A stretch of DNA of 44,713 nucleotides from Acidobacteriota bacterium. GTDB taxonomy: Bacteria > Acidobacteriota > Terriglobia > Acidiferrales > UBA7541. The stretch's first letter is position 1; every line of letters begins with the position of its first letter. The notes beneath the pieces are model-generated. The model was not told the DNA's origin. It ran no database searches and saw only the letters and a list, made by a program, of their open reading frames with translations. Positions 1 through 8,650 of this stretch are shown here, piece by piece. The position numbers and the translations under genes were made by a program. The stretch is from NCBI GenBank assembly GCA_003225295.1, contig QHYZ01000087.1, positions 1 through 44,713 on the forward strand, written 5' to 3'.

Positions 1-266
1 CCTTCAACGTCGGAAACAGCCGCGGCTTTTCCATTCTCGAAGTGATCGACGCCGCCGAGCACATCACCGGCCGCAAAATTCCACGCAAACTCGGGCCGCG
101 GCGCCCAGGCGACCCGGCCGTTCTGGTTGCCAGCAAAGAAAAACTAAAGCGCACCCTTGGATGGGAAGCCTCGCATTCTTCGATGGAAGAAATCATTGGA
201 TCGGCCTGGGCGTGGAGGCAGAAATATCCACGCGGATACACCGAGAGCGTTTCTGCCCGGAGCTAG
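1..266 (+). CDS. galE: UDP-glucose 4-epimerase, C-terminal fragment (cut by window start)
   Basis: The window opens inside this gene; the reading frame begins at base 3 and gives 87 residues up to the TAG at 264-266. The segment [19 protein letters not shown], then [14 protein letters not shown] and LGWEA, is the usual C-terminal end of short-chain UDP-sugar epimerases of the GalE type, where NxGxGxGxSVLEVI and RRPGDPA contact the nucleotide sugar. The enzyme interconverts UDP-glucose and UDP-galactose for cell-surface sugars. Its stop overlaps the stop of the convergent glycosyltransferase gene through a shared CTAG. Catalytic YxxxK and the Rossmann glycine motif lie outside the window, so another NDP-sugar epimerase remains possible. 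Confidence 0.85.
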   Translation, partial: FNVGNSRGFSILEVIDAAEHITGRKIPRKLGPRRPGDPAVLVASKEKLKRTLGWEASHSSMEEIIGSAWAWRQKYPRGYTESVSARS

Positions 267-1042
267 TCGGAGAGTTTGTACCGGATGATGCACCACAACG
301 CCTGGAGGCCGTCTTTCCAGGTAATTTTCTTTCCTTCTTCGTATGTGCGCCCCGCATAACTAATCGGCACTTCGTAAATGCGCCACTTGTGCTTTGCGAT
401 CTTGGCCGTAATCTCTGGTTCAAATCCAAATCTGTTCGACTTGACCTGAACTCCCGCCAGTACTTCTCTCCGGAACACCTTGTAACAGGTCTCCATATCC
501 GTCAGCTTCAGGTTAGTAGCAATATCCGAGAGCAGCGTTAGCGTGCGGTTCGCAACGTAGTGCCAGAAATAATGCACGCGCTGCGGCCCGCTGAGAAATC
601 GCGAACCATACACCACGTCGGCGCGCCCATCGACGATCGGCTCAAGCAAAGCCGCGTAATCGCGCGGATCGTATTCGAGGTCCGCGTCCTGTACCAACAC
701 GATATCTCCCGTGGCTTGCGCAAAACCGCGCCGCAAAGCCGCCCCCTTGCCTTGGTTCGGCGCCTGAAAGAAAAAACGTAGGTCCCGCAACTCGATCTGA
801 TCGCTTCCATCCTGCGCGGGCGCGAATTCTTCGCCATTCGCCTGGCGTGCAGCCATGTTCTCCAGAATCTGACGCGTTCCGTCGGTCGAGCAATCATCTA
901 CGATGATCACTTCCTTGCGTATTTCGGTGTCCAGCACGCGCCGCAGAATTTCGTCAATCGTCGATCTCTCGTTATAAACGGGGATAACAATCGAGACCTT
1001 CGGATCGTGCAGCGCTGAGGGATTGTGCCGTTGATGGGCCAT
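263..1042 (-). CDS. Family 2 glycosyltransferase (polyprenyl-phosphate sugar transferase, DPM1-like)
   Basis: About 260 residues. The GT-A fold motifs are in order: [14 protein letters not shown] at the N-terminus, [12 protein letters not shown] (nucleotide-binding Asp), [12 protein letters not shown] (metal-binding DAD) and GSRFLSG. This pattern fits the DPM1/polyprenol-phosphate mannosyl- or glucosyltransferase branch, which loads a sugar from a nucleotide donor onto a lipid carrier at the inner membrane face. There are no obvious C-terminal membrane helices, as in short DPM1 forms. I chose the ATG at 1042 because it falls just before the conserved start; the frame is open to 1120 and an upstream start there is possible. 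Neither site has a strong Shine-Dalgarno. The donor sugar cannot be read from sequence. Confidence 0.85.
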   Translation of the reverse strand: MAHQRHNPSALHDPKVSIVIPVYNERSTIDEILRRVLDTEIRKEVIIVDDCSTDGTRQILENMAARQANGEEFAPAQDGSDQIELRDLRFFFQAPNQGKGAALRRGFAQATGDIVLVQDADLEYDPRDYAALLEPIVDGRADVVYGSRFLSGPQRVHYFWHYVANRTLTLLSDIATNLKLTDMETCYKVFRREVLAGVQVKSNRFGFEPEITAKIAKHKWRIYEVPISYAGRTYEEGKKITWKDGLQALWCIIRYKLSD

Positions 1043-1259
1043 GGGTGTCGAAAGATTGTAGCGACGCAGCCTCCGGTGAGTAAAGGCAAGTCCTGCCCTG
1101 ATTCTGGTCTTGGTTACCATCGATCTTTTCGCAGTCCGGCAAACCCCGCTATGCTTAGATATGCTTCGCGCTAACTACAGCATGGAATCTTTTCCCTGCG
1201 TTCTCTGCCAACTCCGCAACTCGGTGTAAAGTGTCGCGTAGCTAAACCGGTGGTCTTAG

Positions 1260-2801
1260 GTGCCTAGCTTCTTCATCGAACAATTCGGTTGCCGTGCCAC
1301 GCAAGCCGATGGCGCCGCCCTCGAGCGCCAGTTGCTCGACCGTGGCTGTAACTCTGCCTCCACGGCCGCAACCGCCGACATCGTGGTCGTCAACACCTGC
1401 ACCGTCACGGCCTCCGCCGATGCCCAGGCCCGCGATGCCATCAAAAAGCTTCACGCCGCCAACCCCGCCGTGCGCGTCGTCGTCACCGGTTGCTACGCCC
1501 AGCGCGCGCCCGACGAGCTGGCCGCACTCCCCGGAGTGGCTTGGGTCGTTGGCAATTCCCACAAGCCACAAATCCCCCAGCTCGTCGATTCACTCTCGAC
1601 CGCGGCCTCTTGTGAATCTGCGAACGACTTTTTCCCCGCCGCCGCATTGCATGGTGACTCGACCGTTCCGTTTCATTCGTTCGCAGGGGAGCAGCTTTAT
1701 CCCCAGCGTAGAGGGAATGCTGCGCCCCGGCTCGGCAAGATCCTCATCGGCAACATCTTCGACCGCACCGAATTTCTCTCCGCCCCCGTTCTCGGTGGGG
1801 AAGGAAATCACACCCGCCCCACCCTCAAAATCCAGGACGGCTGCGACTCCCGCTGTTCCTACTGCGTGATTCCGTTTGTTCGCGGGCGAAGCCGCAGCCT
1901 GCCGCCTGACACCGTCATTCAGGAAATTCAGCGCCTCATCGTGGGGCAGACATTCCTGTCTGTAGGCACTCCTTCTTCGCTCGTGCCTTCGCCTGCACGA
2001 GAAATTGTGCTCAGCGGCATCAACCTCGGCGCCTACGGCCGCGATCTTTCCCCTCGCGTCGAATTCGAAGATCTGCTCCGCCGCGTCCTCGACGAAACTT
2101 CAATAGAGCGGCTCCGTATCAGTTCCATCGAGCCCCTTGACGTTACCCGAGACCTCGTCGAGCTCTTCGCTTCGACCGATCGCATGGCCCAGCACTTCCA
2201 TACTCCGCTGCAATCCGGCTCCGACCGCATCCTCGCCGCCATGCACCGCTGGTACCGCGCCGAGCACTATGCGCGCCGCGTCGCACTCATCCGTGAGCGC
2301 CTCCCCCACGCCGCCATCGGCGCCGACGTCATCACCGGCTTCCCCGGCGAAACCGAAGACGACCACGCCGCCACGACAGCCTTTATCGAAGGTCTGCCCT
2401 TCACCTATCTTCATGTCTTCTCGTTCTCGACGCGTCCTGGCACCAAAGCCTCCGCACTCTCGAACGAAGTCCCCGGCGGCGTCATCAAGCGCCGCGCCCG
2501 TGACCTGCGCGCCCTGGGCGAAGCCAAGGCCGCTGCCTTCCGCCAATCCCAACTCGGGCGCACCCTCCGCGTCCTCACACTTCGCCGCGACGCGGATTCC
2601 CGTTCGACTCCGGCCCTCTCCAGCAATTATTTGAAAGTTCGCATTAGCGGCGCGCACTCCGCTAACCAATGGCTTGATGTAGGCATTTCGGTTAAGGAAG
2701 GGAATTATCTGCTTGCAGAGCCAGTAAGTCTTACTGCCAATGCTGTCGTTGCCGCCGGCGCAGGCGGCCAGCCACTAGGTCATCCTGGGAGCATCCGATA
2801 A
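1260..2801 (+). CDS. mtaB: tRNA t6A37 methylthiotransferase MtaB (MiaB-like radical SAM)
   Basis: 513 residues from a GTG start. The N-terminal UPF0004 domain carries the three cluster cysteines (C11, C47 in VVNTCTV, C78 in VTGCYAQR). The radical SAM domain has CDSRCSYC (C195, C199, C202). Later come REIVLSGINLGAYG, HTPLQSGSD and ADVITGFPGETEDD. This order is that of MtaB, which adds a methylthio group to t6A at position 37 of tRNAs reading ANN codons. Two insertions stand out against the family: a long linker at residues 117-185, and about 20 residues beginning VGQTFLSV just before REIVLSG, the latter produced by a repeat element at 1941-1964. The gene is divergent from the glycosyltransferase upstream, with about 140-220 bp between depending on which start the latter uses. 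Confidence 0.9.
   Translation: MPSFFIEQFGCRATQADGAALERQLLDRGCNSASTAATADIVVVNTCTVTASADAQARDAIKKLHAANPAVRVVVTGCYAQRAPDELAALPGVAWVVGNSHKPQIPQLVDSLSTAASCESANDFFPAAALHGDSTVPFHSFAGEQLYPQRRGNAAPRLGKILIGNIFDRTEFLSAPVLGGEGNHTRPTLKIQDGCDSRCSYCVIPFVRGRSRSLPPDTVIQEIQRLIVGQTFLSVGTPSSLVPSPAREIVLSGINLGAYGRDLSPRVEFEDLLRRVLDETSIERLRISSIEPLDVTRDLVELFASTDRMAQHFHTPLQSGSDRILAAMHRWYRAEHYARRVALIRERLPHAAIGADVITGFPGETEDDHAATTAFIEGLPFTYLHVFSFSTRPGTKASALSNEVPGGVIKRRARDLRALGEAKAAAFRQSQLGRTLRVLTLRRDADSRSTPALSSNYLKVRISGAHSANQWLDVGISVKEGNYLLAEPVSLTANAVVAAGAGGQPLGHPGSIR
1941..1964 (+). repeat. Short palindromic intragenic repeat, copy 1 (inside mtaB)
   Basis: CAGACA at 1947-1952 and TGTCTG at 1957-1962 form a perfect 6-bp stem around TTCC. 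It is read in frame as VGQTFLSV within MtaB, at a point where relatives have a short loop. A diverged copy with the same frame lies at 3388-3410. From memory, VGQTFLSV-type insertions recur in acidobacterial and planctomycete proteins; I could not check this. Confidence 0.55.
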
Positions 2802-2829
2802 GGGCGCTCGAAGGAACTCAACTGCACGT

Positions 2830-2846
2830 GGTGGCATGCCGCCACC
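2830..2846. terminator. Intergenic hairpin between convergent mtaB and acpS
   Basis: GGTGGC (2830-2835), loop ATGCC, GCCACC (2841-2846): a perfect 6-bp stem in the 69-bp gap between two converging stops. There is no T-tract on either side, so it may be a repeat or a weak bidirectional terminator rather than a classic rho-independent one. Confidence 0.3.
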
Positions 2847-2870
2847 TACAAAGCCGCCGATGGTGCCTCA

Positions 2871-3248
2871 CTACGATTCGAAAATCACTTGCGCCAGCGC
2901 CTGAGCCGCCGTGTGCGTGATGCTGAGTGCCACACTGTTTACCCCGAGCTGTTGCGCAATTTTTGCCGCTTCACCGGTTATCGCTAGAGTGGGCCGTCCG
3001 CCCGTCTCCCGCACCACTTCGAAATCTACCCAGCGCACCCCACGCCGCCAGCCCGTCCCTAACGCCTTCATCGCCGCTTCTTTCACGGCAAATCGCCCCG
3101 CGTAGCGTTCGTACTTATTCTTGAACCGTTCGCAATACTCGCGCTCCCTCACCGTGTACACCCGCTTCAGAAAGACTTCACCATAGCGCTCGATGGCCCC
3201 CTGGATGCGCTCCACTTCCGCAATGTCCACACCCATCCCTATGATCAA
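2871..3248 (-). CDS. acpS: Holo-[acyl-carrier-protein] synthase
   Basis: 125 residues, the normal AcpS length. It transfers the 4'-phosphopantetheine arm of CoA to the serine of acyl carrier protein. Visible motifs are GMGVDIAEVERI near the N-terminus (Asp8 binds magnesium) and RFAVKEAAMKALGTG, the second signature with the catalytic Glu and Lys. The frame stays open to 3401, but the conserved N-terminus and a strong GGAGGGGG six bases upstream support the TTG at 3248, giving (M)IIGMGVD. It is divergent from the PgeF-like gene with only 23 bp between the two starts. Confidence 0.92.
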   Translation of the reverse strand: MIIGMGVDIAEVERIQGAIERYGEVFLKRVYTVREREYCERFKNKYERYAGRFAVKEAAMKALGTGWRRGVRWVDFEVVRETGGRPTLAITGEAAKIAQQLGVNSVALSITHTAAQALAQVIFES

Positions 3249-3271
3249 GGTCCCCCTCCATTTGTTCGGCG

Positions 3272-4276
3272 ATGTTACGGCGTCGCGCACACCTTGGCTG
3301 CGCGCAGTCCTCTTGCGATTATACTTATAAGATTGTGGCTGCCACGAAAACACCATCGTCCAAGCGTAGCGTGCGCAAACGCCCCGCGGTAGGACAGACA
3401 TACCTAGCTGCTCCTTCCGGCTCTAGCTGGATCGAACGCCGAGACCGCAGTATTCGAATCCTGCAAGTCCCCGCGCTCGCAAAACTCCCTTGGCTCGTCC
3501 ACGGCTTCAGCACGCGCCCCGGCGGCGTCAGCCATCGGGACGGCGAAAAAGTTCTCAATCTCGGCTTTGCCGAATGGGATAGCCGAGAAAACGTCCTCCA
3601 GAACCGCCGCCGCTTCCAATCAGCCCTCGACGCATCCGACTTCGAACTGATCTCTCTAAAGCAAATCCATTCCGACGTCATCCATCTTCTCGACGCCGCA
3701 CCCACCGCACCTTGCCAAGGCGATGCCTCCGCAACGAACCGCCCCGGGCTCCTCCTGGGCGTTCAAACCGCTGACTGTGTCCCGATTCTCCTCGTCGATC
3801 CGAAAAAGCACGCCATCGCCGCCGTTCACGCCGGTTGGCGCGGCACGCTCCAGCGCATCGTTGCGAAGGCTATCGGGAAGATGCAAATGCAATTCAAAAC
3901 CAAGCCCGCCGACCTCCTTGCCGCCATCGGGCCTGCCATCGGCGGCTGCTGCTACGAAGTCGGCACCGAAGTCGCCATCCAGTTTCAATCTCAATTTGCT
4001 GATGCCCCCGAATGGTTCGACGAATTCCGTACCGGCGACGAACCCAATCCCATCCAGTGGCTCGATATGATGCCCCCCGGCCACCAGCCCCCGCCAAAAA
4101 ATGTGCTGCTCGATTTGCGCAAAGCCAATCGCGCCCAACTACTCCTCGCCGGCCTGCGCACCGCAAACATCTTCTTCAGCGATCTGTGCACCGCCTGCCG
4201 CGGCGACCTGCTCTTCAGTTACCGCAAGGAGGGTGCTACCAGCGGTCGCCTCATGTCGGTCATCGGCATCCGCTAA
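3272..4276 (+). CDS. pgeF: PgeF/YfiH multicopper-oxidase-like (laccase-domain) purine nucleoside phosphorylase
   Basis: 334 residues from the ATG at 3272; a GTG at 3335 is an alternative, since the first 55 or so residues are not conserved. The domain starts near LPWLVHGFSTRPGGVS and carries the three metal ligands of the family: His in LKQIHSDV, Cys in TADCVPIL and His in AVHAGWRGTLQR. IGPAIGGCCYEVG and DLCTACRGDLLFSYR are also typical. Family members have been described as purine nucleoside phosphorylases/adenosine deaminases and as an editing factor in peptidoglycan synthesis. The N-terminal linker contains VGQTYL from a repeat copy (3388-3410). Confidence 0.88.
   Translation: MLRRRAHLGCAQSSCDYTYKIVAATKTPSSKRSVRKRPAVGQTYLAAPSGSSWIERRDRSIRILQVPALAKLPWLVHGFSTRPGGVSHRDGEKVLNLGFAEWDSRENVLQNRRRFQSALDASDFELISLKQIHSDVIHLLDAAPTAPCQGDASATNRPGLLLGVQTADCVPILLVDPKKHAIAAVHAGWRGTLQRIVAKAIGKMQMQFKTKPADLLAAIGPAIGGCCYEVGTEVAIQFQSQFADAPEWFDEFRTGDEPNPIQWLDMMPPGHQPPPKNVLLDLRKANRAQLLLAGLRTANIFFSDLCTACRGDLLFSYRKEGATSGRLMSVIGIR
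3388..3410 (+). repeat. Short intragenic repeat, diverged copy 2 (inside the pgeF N-terminus)
   Basis: The stretch starting GGTAGGACAGACATACCT aligns with the copy at 1941-1964 (GTGGGGCAGACATTCCTG) and is read in the same frame, giving VGQTYL against VGQTFL. The right arm of the palindrome has decayed. Confidence 0.45.
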
Positions 4277-4630
4277 CTTTGGGTCCGCCATGGATTGTTT
4301 CCGTCGCTATTTTCTGCAGATCTTTCTTTGATTTGTCCCACGATCTCCACGGTAACAACAGGCGTTATCTCTGGTTACTTGCAGTTCCGTCGCGGCGCTC
4401 GCAAACCTTTTGACATCATGCGCTTACAGACGGCGCAAGTCTCATCGGCGTCTGTCATCGTCGTTTGTCCTCGTTATGCTTACGCACTCTTTCCGGTCAC
4501 AGCGGAGGTGGCCATACCATGCACGGCGGATTTCTGGTGGACCGCTAGGTGAGTCATAGCAAGCCCCAGGGGCTCAAAATTGGGCTTCCACGGGGCCACC
4601 CCAGGATTCTGGTCTTCCTCTCGAGAACTA
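4277..4630. other. 354-bp intergenic stretch between convergent pgeF and rlmN
   Basis: No gene is supported. An open frame at 4295-4552 has no recognisable product and no ribosome site. There is a GC-rich patch near 4565-4612 with GGGG-CCA-CCCC symmetry that could pair, but it is not followed by a T-run on either strand. Confidence 0.4.
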
Positions 4631-5740
4631 TCACTGAGGACTGATAACTGAAAACGAACGGCGTTCTACCTGCAGCAGTGCCAGTTGTCCGCACGCGGCC
4701 ATCACGTCTCGCCCGCGCGAGTAGCGCACAAAGGTCGGCACGCCGCGACCCACCAGAATCTGCCGGAATTGTTCAATCCTCTCCGGCGATGATTCACGGT
4801 AGGGAAGTTCTCCCGGATTCCAGGGGATCAAATTCACTTTCACGCGCTTCAACGGCGTCAGCAGCCGCACCACGAGCCGCGCATCTTCCACTGCATCGTT
4901 CACTCCGCCGAGCATCACGTATTCAAACGTCAGATGCTCCCAAGTGCGCAGCGGATATTCCTTACAGACACTCATGAGCACGGAAAGAGGATATTTCTTG
5001 TTGATAGGCATCAGCCGATCCCGCTGCTCATCATTGGAAGCGTTCAGGGAGATAGCCAGCTTCGGCCGCACCTTTTCCAGCGCCAGACGCTCGATTCCCG
5101 GCACGATCCCGCTCGTCGAAAGTGTCATGTGCTTCGGCGAGATACCCAATCCTTCCGGGTCCAGCATGATTCGTAATGCGACCATCACCGGCTCGAAATT
5201 AAGCAGCGGCTCGCCCTGGCCCATCAACACAATGTTTGTCTGGGGCGCAAGCTGTGCCTTGTGCTCTTCCAGAGGCACAAGTACCTGCGCCAGGATCTCT
5301 CCCGACGTCAGGTTTCGTATCAATCCAAGTTGCGCCGTCATGCAGAAATGGCAATCCACCGCACAGCCCGCCTGCGTCGAAACGCAGATGGTCTGCCGTC
5401 CCTCGCTCGGCATGAACACGGCCTCCACAGAAGCTGGCCGCACCAACCTCTCTTCGCTAGGCGGCAGGCCAAACAGATACCTTACCGAACCATCCGTCGA
5501 GGCAAACCGCTGCTTCAATTCCGGCAAAGTAATCCGCGCTTCTTTGGAGAGCCGCTCTCGCAGCGCCGCCGGAAGATTCGTAATTTGCGCCACATCGAAT
5601 TTTCTTTCCGAGTACAGAGCGTGATAAATCTGCGCTCCGCGGAACGCCGGCTCACCGAGTGCCGCGCAGAATTCGCGTAATTCTTCTTTCGATTTGCCTA
5701 GGAGTTCCGTCATCATGGAGGTGTCAGCAGTAACAGGCAA
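4631..5740 (-). CDS. rlmN: 23S rRNA A2503/tRNA A37 C2-methyltransferase RlmN
   Basis: 369 residues. RlmN is a radical SAM enzyme that methylates C2 of A2503 in 23S rRNA, and of A37 in some tRNAs. The cluster motif is CAVDCHFC (C126, C130, C133) within STQAGCAVDCHFCMTAQLG. GQGEPLLNFEPV, SISLNASNDEQRDRLMPIN and the C-terminal DVMAACGQL with the cysteine that carries the methyl intermediate are all present. The N-terminal helical domain (LREFCAALGEPAFRGAQIYH) is intact. The start is uncertain: the TTG at 5740 has AAGGA close upstream, while the ATG pair at 5716/5713 is nearer to the family N-terminus but lacks a ribosome site. Confidence 0.92.
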   Translation of the reverse strand: MPVTADTSMMTELLGKSKEELREFCAALGEPAFRGAQIYHALYSERKFDVAQITNLPAALRERLSKEARITLPELKQRFASTDGSVRYLFGLPPSEERLVRPASVEAVFMPSEGRQTICVSTQAGCAVDCHFCMTAQLGLIRNLTSGEILAQVLVPLEEHKAQLAPQTNIVLMGQGEPLLNFEPVMVALRIMLDPEGLGISPKHMTLSTSGIVPGIERLALEKVRPKLAISLNASNDEQRDRLMPINKKYPLSVLMSVCKEYPLRTWEHLTFEYVMLGGVNDAVEDARLVVRLLTPLKRVKVNLIPWNPGELPYRESSPERIEQFRQILVGRGVPTFVRYSRGRDVMAACGQLALLQVERRSFSVISPQ

Positions 5741-5915
5741 AATTCCTTCGTTCTCATCTTAACATGCAGCACCCAGCCCCTCTGCTGCACTCGCGCCGCA
5801 AATGGCGCTATAATTCATTGGCAATCCCCGCTTCTGCCGGGATTGCCCAGTCGGCCCTTTGGCGGTCGCCCTGAACTTGATCGCCTGGCGGTCGCAGATG
5901 AATCGGAGGCGCCTG

Positions 5916-6512
5916 ATGGCACAACACGTCGCAACCGAACAACTCACGATTACCGATTGGGTCCAAGGTCTCGCCGCGATCCCCGGGCGCGATTTCACTC
6001 TCGAAAACGTCCAGGACTACATCATCCGCCATTCGGCGCGCCCGGAGACGCTCGACAAATACTGCTATTTTTCGAAGGGCAACTACACGCGCAATCTCAT
6101 CTTCAAGAACGAAGTCTTCGAATGCATGACCATCTGTTGGGAGATCGGCCAGGCCAGCCGCATTCACAACCATCGCGATCAAAACTGCTGGATGTCCGCG
6201 CCCATCGGCCGGCTGAAGGTCCAGAATTTTCGTGTTGACGACCGCGACAGCGCGCGCGGCACCTGCCGCATTGTTCCAACCGACATCTATGAAATGGACG
6301 CCGCTCATCCTGCCCACGTCAACCCTCTCGAGCCCGTCCATCAGGTTCTGAATCTCGCCGAATTCCACCAGCGCGCCGTCAGCATCCACATTTATTCGAA
6401 GCCCTTCGACACTTGTGAGGTCTACCTTCGCGAGAAAGGTACCTACGGCGATGTCCCCCTCCACTACACCAGCCAATACGGCAAACTGGACCCCGCCGAA
6501 AAGCTCCTGTAG
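5916..6512 (+). CDS. Cysteine dioxygenase, type I
   Basis: 198 residues from the ATG at 5916, chosen because GGAGG lies six bases upstream; the frame is open from 5859. The cupin oxidises L-cysteine to cysteine sulfinate using non-haem Fe(II). The three iron ligands are H84 and H86 (HNHRDQNC) and H142 (PVHQVLN). Both partners of the mammalian-type Cys-Tyr thioether cofactor line up: C91, spaced as Cys93 after His86/His88 in rat CDO, and Y160 in IHIYSKPFDTC, matching rat Tyr157. Many bacterial homologues have Gly at the Cys position. The gene stands alone, divergent from rlmN. Confidence 0.92.
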   Translation: MAQHVATEQLTITDWVQGLAAIPGRDFTLENVQDYIIRHSARPETLDKYCYFSKGNYTRNLIFKNEVFECMTICWEIGQASRIHNHRDQNCWMSAPIGRLKVQNFRVDDRDSARGTCRIVPTDIYEMDAAHPAHVNPLEPVHQVLNLAEFHQRAVSIHIYSKPFDTCEVYLREKGTYGDVPLHYTSQYGKLDPAEKLL

Positions 6513-6534
6513 AGCGGCAGCTGCGCTATCTCTA

Positions 6535-7208
6535 TCAAGGTTTTTTCAAGGGAACAACGGACCGAATCTCGCGCGGGCCATGGATGTATTCCAACGCCTT
6601 GTTCAATGTGAACTTCAGCCTGCATGTGCTGCACTGATAATTTCCTGCTGTGAGCGCCGCACGGCAATGCGGGCAGATCGACAGGAATCCTTGAGCAGGA
6701 GTTGCTTCGCTTCGGCTCAGCGGAAGCACGGCTTCGAGAATCGTTGGTGCTTTCTTGCCGTCTTTTTTCGGGAGCCGCCAGTACCTTTCTTTGGTTCCGT
6801 TCGCGTAGCGAAGTTGCAGCAAGCACTGGTAACGTCTCCCCATCGAACGCTCTTGAGTGTCCGGTTCCACTTTCCGCCTGGTCCCACCCCGAAGTGCGGG
6901 AGCCGCAGATTCGTGAAGACGAGCCGGGTCGCCGTCACGCGATAGACATACCACCAAAGAATTGTTCCAACGTTCCCGAGGGGCGCCTGGCAGCTCTTGA
7001 TGACATAAAGTACTGCTTCGTTCGGCTCCGACAGGATCCGAAGGATGTCGTGCAAGCTTGCCGAGGGCTTCCTCGGCGCGCTTGCGGCTCCTATCGTGCG
7101 GTTCGCCCTGGGCGTCCGTAGACAGAACGTCCTCACGAATCTGTACTCCGTTCGCTGCAATAAGCCTGGGCAGTTGGGCTCCGTAAACTGCAAATCAGCG
7201 TTGGGCAT
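6535..7208 (-). pseudogene. Frameshifted PH-like/zinc-ribbon protein gene
   Basis: Read on the minus strand from the ATG at 7208, three frame changes are needed to keep a continuous protein. MPNADLQFTEPN starts in one frame. Near 7170 it moves to a frame reading PRLIAANGVQIREDVLSTDA through KRAEEALGKLA. Near 7050 it returns to the first frame for DILRILSEPNEAVLYVIKS, ATRLVFTNLRL and WNRTLKSVRWGDV. Near 6822 it shifts again to LQLRYANGTKERYWRLP, LEAVLPLSRSEATPAQG and a zinc ribbon with CPHC and CSTC. The middle part resembles a bacterial PH-domain strand pattern. A few residues also seem lost between WGDV and LQLRY. The function of the ancestor is unknown; base-calling errors are the main alternative. 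Confidence 0.6.
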
Positions 7209-7343
7209 CAGTGGCCTTTCCCGTATCTGATTGAATTTGCGCGACTTTACCTTACGCTGCAAAGACCGTCCATGGACGCACAGCCGATACTTCCTCGCCC
7301 GGCTGGCGTGGCAATTGCACCCCCCGTGTGTCAGAATAAGTTT

Positions 7344-8621
7344 ATGGCCACCGAAACGCGCGACATTCAGAAGCACGTCTTGCCCAACGGCCTCGTCGTT
7401 ATCACCGAGACCATGCCCCATGTGCGTTCCGTCTCGGTCGGCGTGTGGGTTCGCAACGGCTCCCGCCGGGAAATCCCCGAAGAGAACGGCCTCGCTCATT
7501 TCATGGAGCACATGGTTTTTAAGGGCACGGAGCGCCGCTCCGCCGAAGCTATCGCCCGCGAAATGGATTCCGTCGGCGGCATGCTCGACGCTTTCACTTC
7601 CAAAGAACAGATCTGCTTTAACGCCAAGATTCTTGACGAGCACCTGCCCATCGCCTTTGACGTCATCGCCGACCTCGTCCTCCGCCCCAAATTCGACTCC
7701 GAAGATGTGAAGAAAGAACGCCAGGTCGTCCTCGAAGAAATCAAGATGGACCTGGACAATCCCGAATATCTTCTTCACGAGATTTTCACCCGCGGCTTCT
7801 GGCCGCAACATTCGCTCGGCCGCCCGATTCTCGGCACCCCGGAAACCGTGAAAGGATTCCATCGCGACTCGCTGCGCGCGCGATTTCGAGAGTGGTTCGC
7901 GCCGGACCATCTGGTGGTCACCGCTGCCGGCAACGTCACTCACGAACAAGTGCTGGAATTGGTGCAGCGCGAGTTCGGCCTCATGAAGCCGACGGGTCCC
8001 GCCGAGAGCGACGGCGCTCCGCACACAGATGCACCCATCCATCTCGAAGCCAAGCGCGACCTCGAACAAGTGCACCTCTGCATCGGCGTCCCGTCAGTTC
8101 CGTTGGGCCACGAAGACCGCTTCGCCGTCGCCGTCCTCAACAATCTTCTTGGCGGCGGCATGTCCTCGCGCCTCTTCCAGAACATTCGCGAAAAGCAGGG
8201 CCTCGCCTATGCTGTCTTTAGCGAGCTGACGCCCTATTCCGATGCCGGAATGATGACCGTTTACGCCGGCACCGCTGCGGAAACAGTTGGCAAGGTCATC
8301 GATCTCACCATTCAGGAATTTCGGGCCTTGAAGGAATCACCTGTCACGGAAGAGGAGCTTCGCCGCTCGAAGAATCACCTTAAGGGCTCGCTGATGCTCT
8401 CGCTCGAGTCCACCAGCTCCCGCATGTCCAATCTCGCCCGCCAGGAGCTGTATTTCGGCCGCTTCTATTCGCTCGACGAAATCCTCGCCGGGATCGAAGC
8501 GGTCACCCACGCAGAACTCCAGTCCCTCGCCCAGCGCTATTTCCAGGCCGGCTTGATTGCCGTCACCGTCCTCGGCCCCCTCAACGGCTTCACCCTCGAC
8601 CGCTCCCGTCTGGCCTGCTGA
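7344..8621 (+). CDS. M16B zinc peptidase (processing-peptidase/insulinase family)
   Basis: 425 residues from the ATG at 7344, which begins MATETRDIQKHVLPNGL, the usual family start; the frame extends back to 7272. The inverted zinc motif HFMEH (H52, E55, H56) and the downstream acidic segment ERQVVLEEIKMDLDNP supply the metal site. The C-terminal inactive-type half contains LNNLLGGGMSSRLFQNIREK and GLAYAVFSE, typical of single-chain M16B peptidases such as YmxG/PqqL-like proteins. No signal peptide is seen, so it is probably cytoplasmic. It runs alone, divergent from the pseudogene at 6535-7208, which may share its promoter region. Confidence 0.9.
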   Translation: MATETRDIQKHVLPNGLVVITETMPHVRSVSVGVWVRNGSRREIPEENGLAHFMEHMVFKGTERRSAEAIAREMDSVGGMLDAFTSKEQICFNAKILDEHLPIAFDVIADLVLRPKFDSEDVKKERQVVLEEIKMDLDNPEYLLHEIFTRGFWPQHSLGRPILGTPETVKGFHRDSLRARFREWFAPDHLVVTAAGNVTHEQVLELVQREFGLMKPTGPAESDGAPHTDAPIHLEAKRDLEQVHLCIGVPSVPLGHEDRFAVAVLNNLLGGGMSSRLFQNIREKQGLAYAVFSELTPYSDAGMMTVYAGTAAETVGKVIDLTIQEFRALKESPVTEEELRRSKNHLKGSLMLSLESTSSRMSNLARQELYFGRFYSLDEILAGIEAVTHAELQSLAQRYFQAGLIAVTVLGPLNGFTLDRSRLAC

Positions 8622-8650
8622 AATGCCGCAGCGGTCGAGACGAGGCTGCG

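Noticed and set aside
2100-2669. Minus-strand frame of 189 codons inside mtaB
   Set aside because: Gly/Ala/Asp-rich antisense product with no motifs, lying under conserved MtaB sequence.
3425-3475. Sequence resembling a tRNA T-loop (TTCGAATCC)
   Set aside because: It lies within the pgeF coding frame and no acceptor or anticodon stems can be paired around it.
5808-6476. Minus-strand 222-codon frame
   Set aside because: Antisense to the cysteine dioxygenase, whose iron ligands and ribosome site settle the coding strand.
6717-8075. Long minus-strand open frame of 452 codons
   Set aside because: Most of it is antisense to the M16 peptidase and has no recognisable motif. Only its last third (below about 7208) contributes segments of the frameshifted pseudogene, which I list separately.
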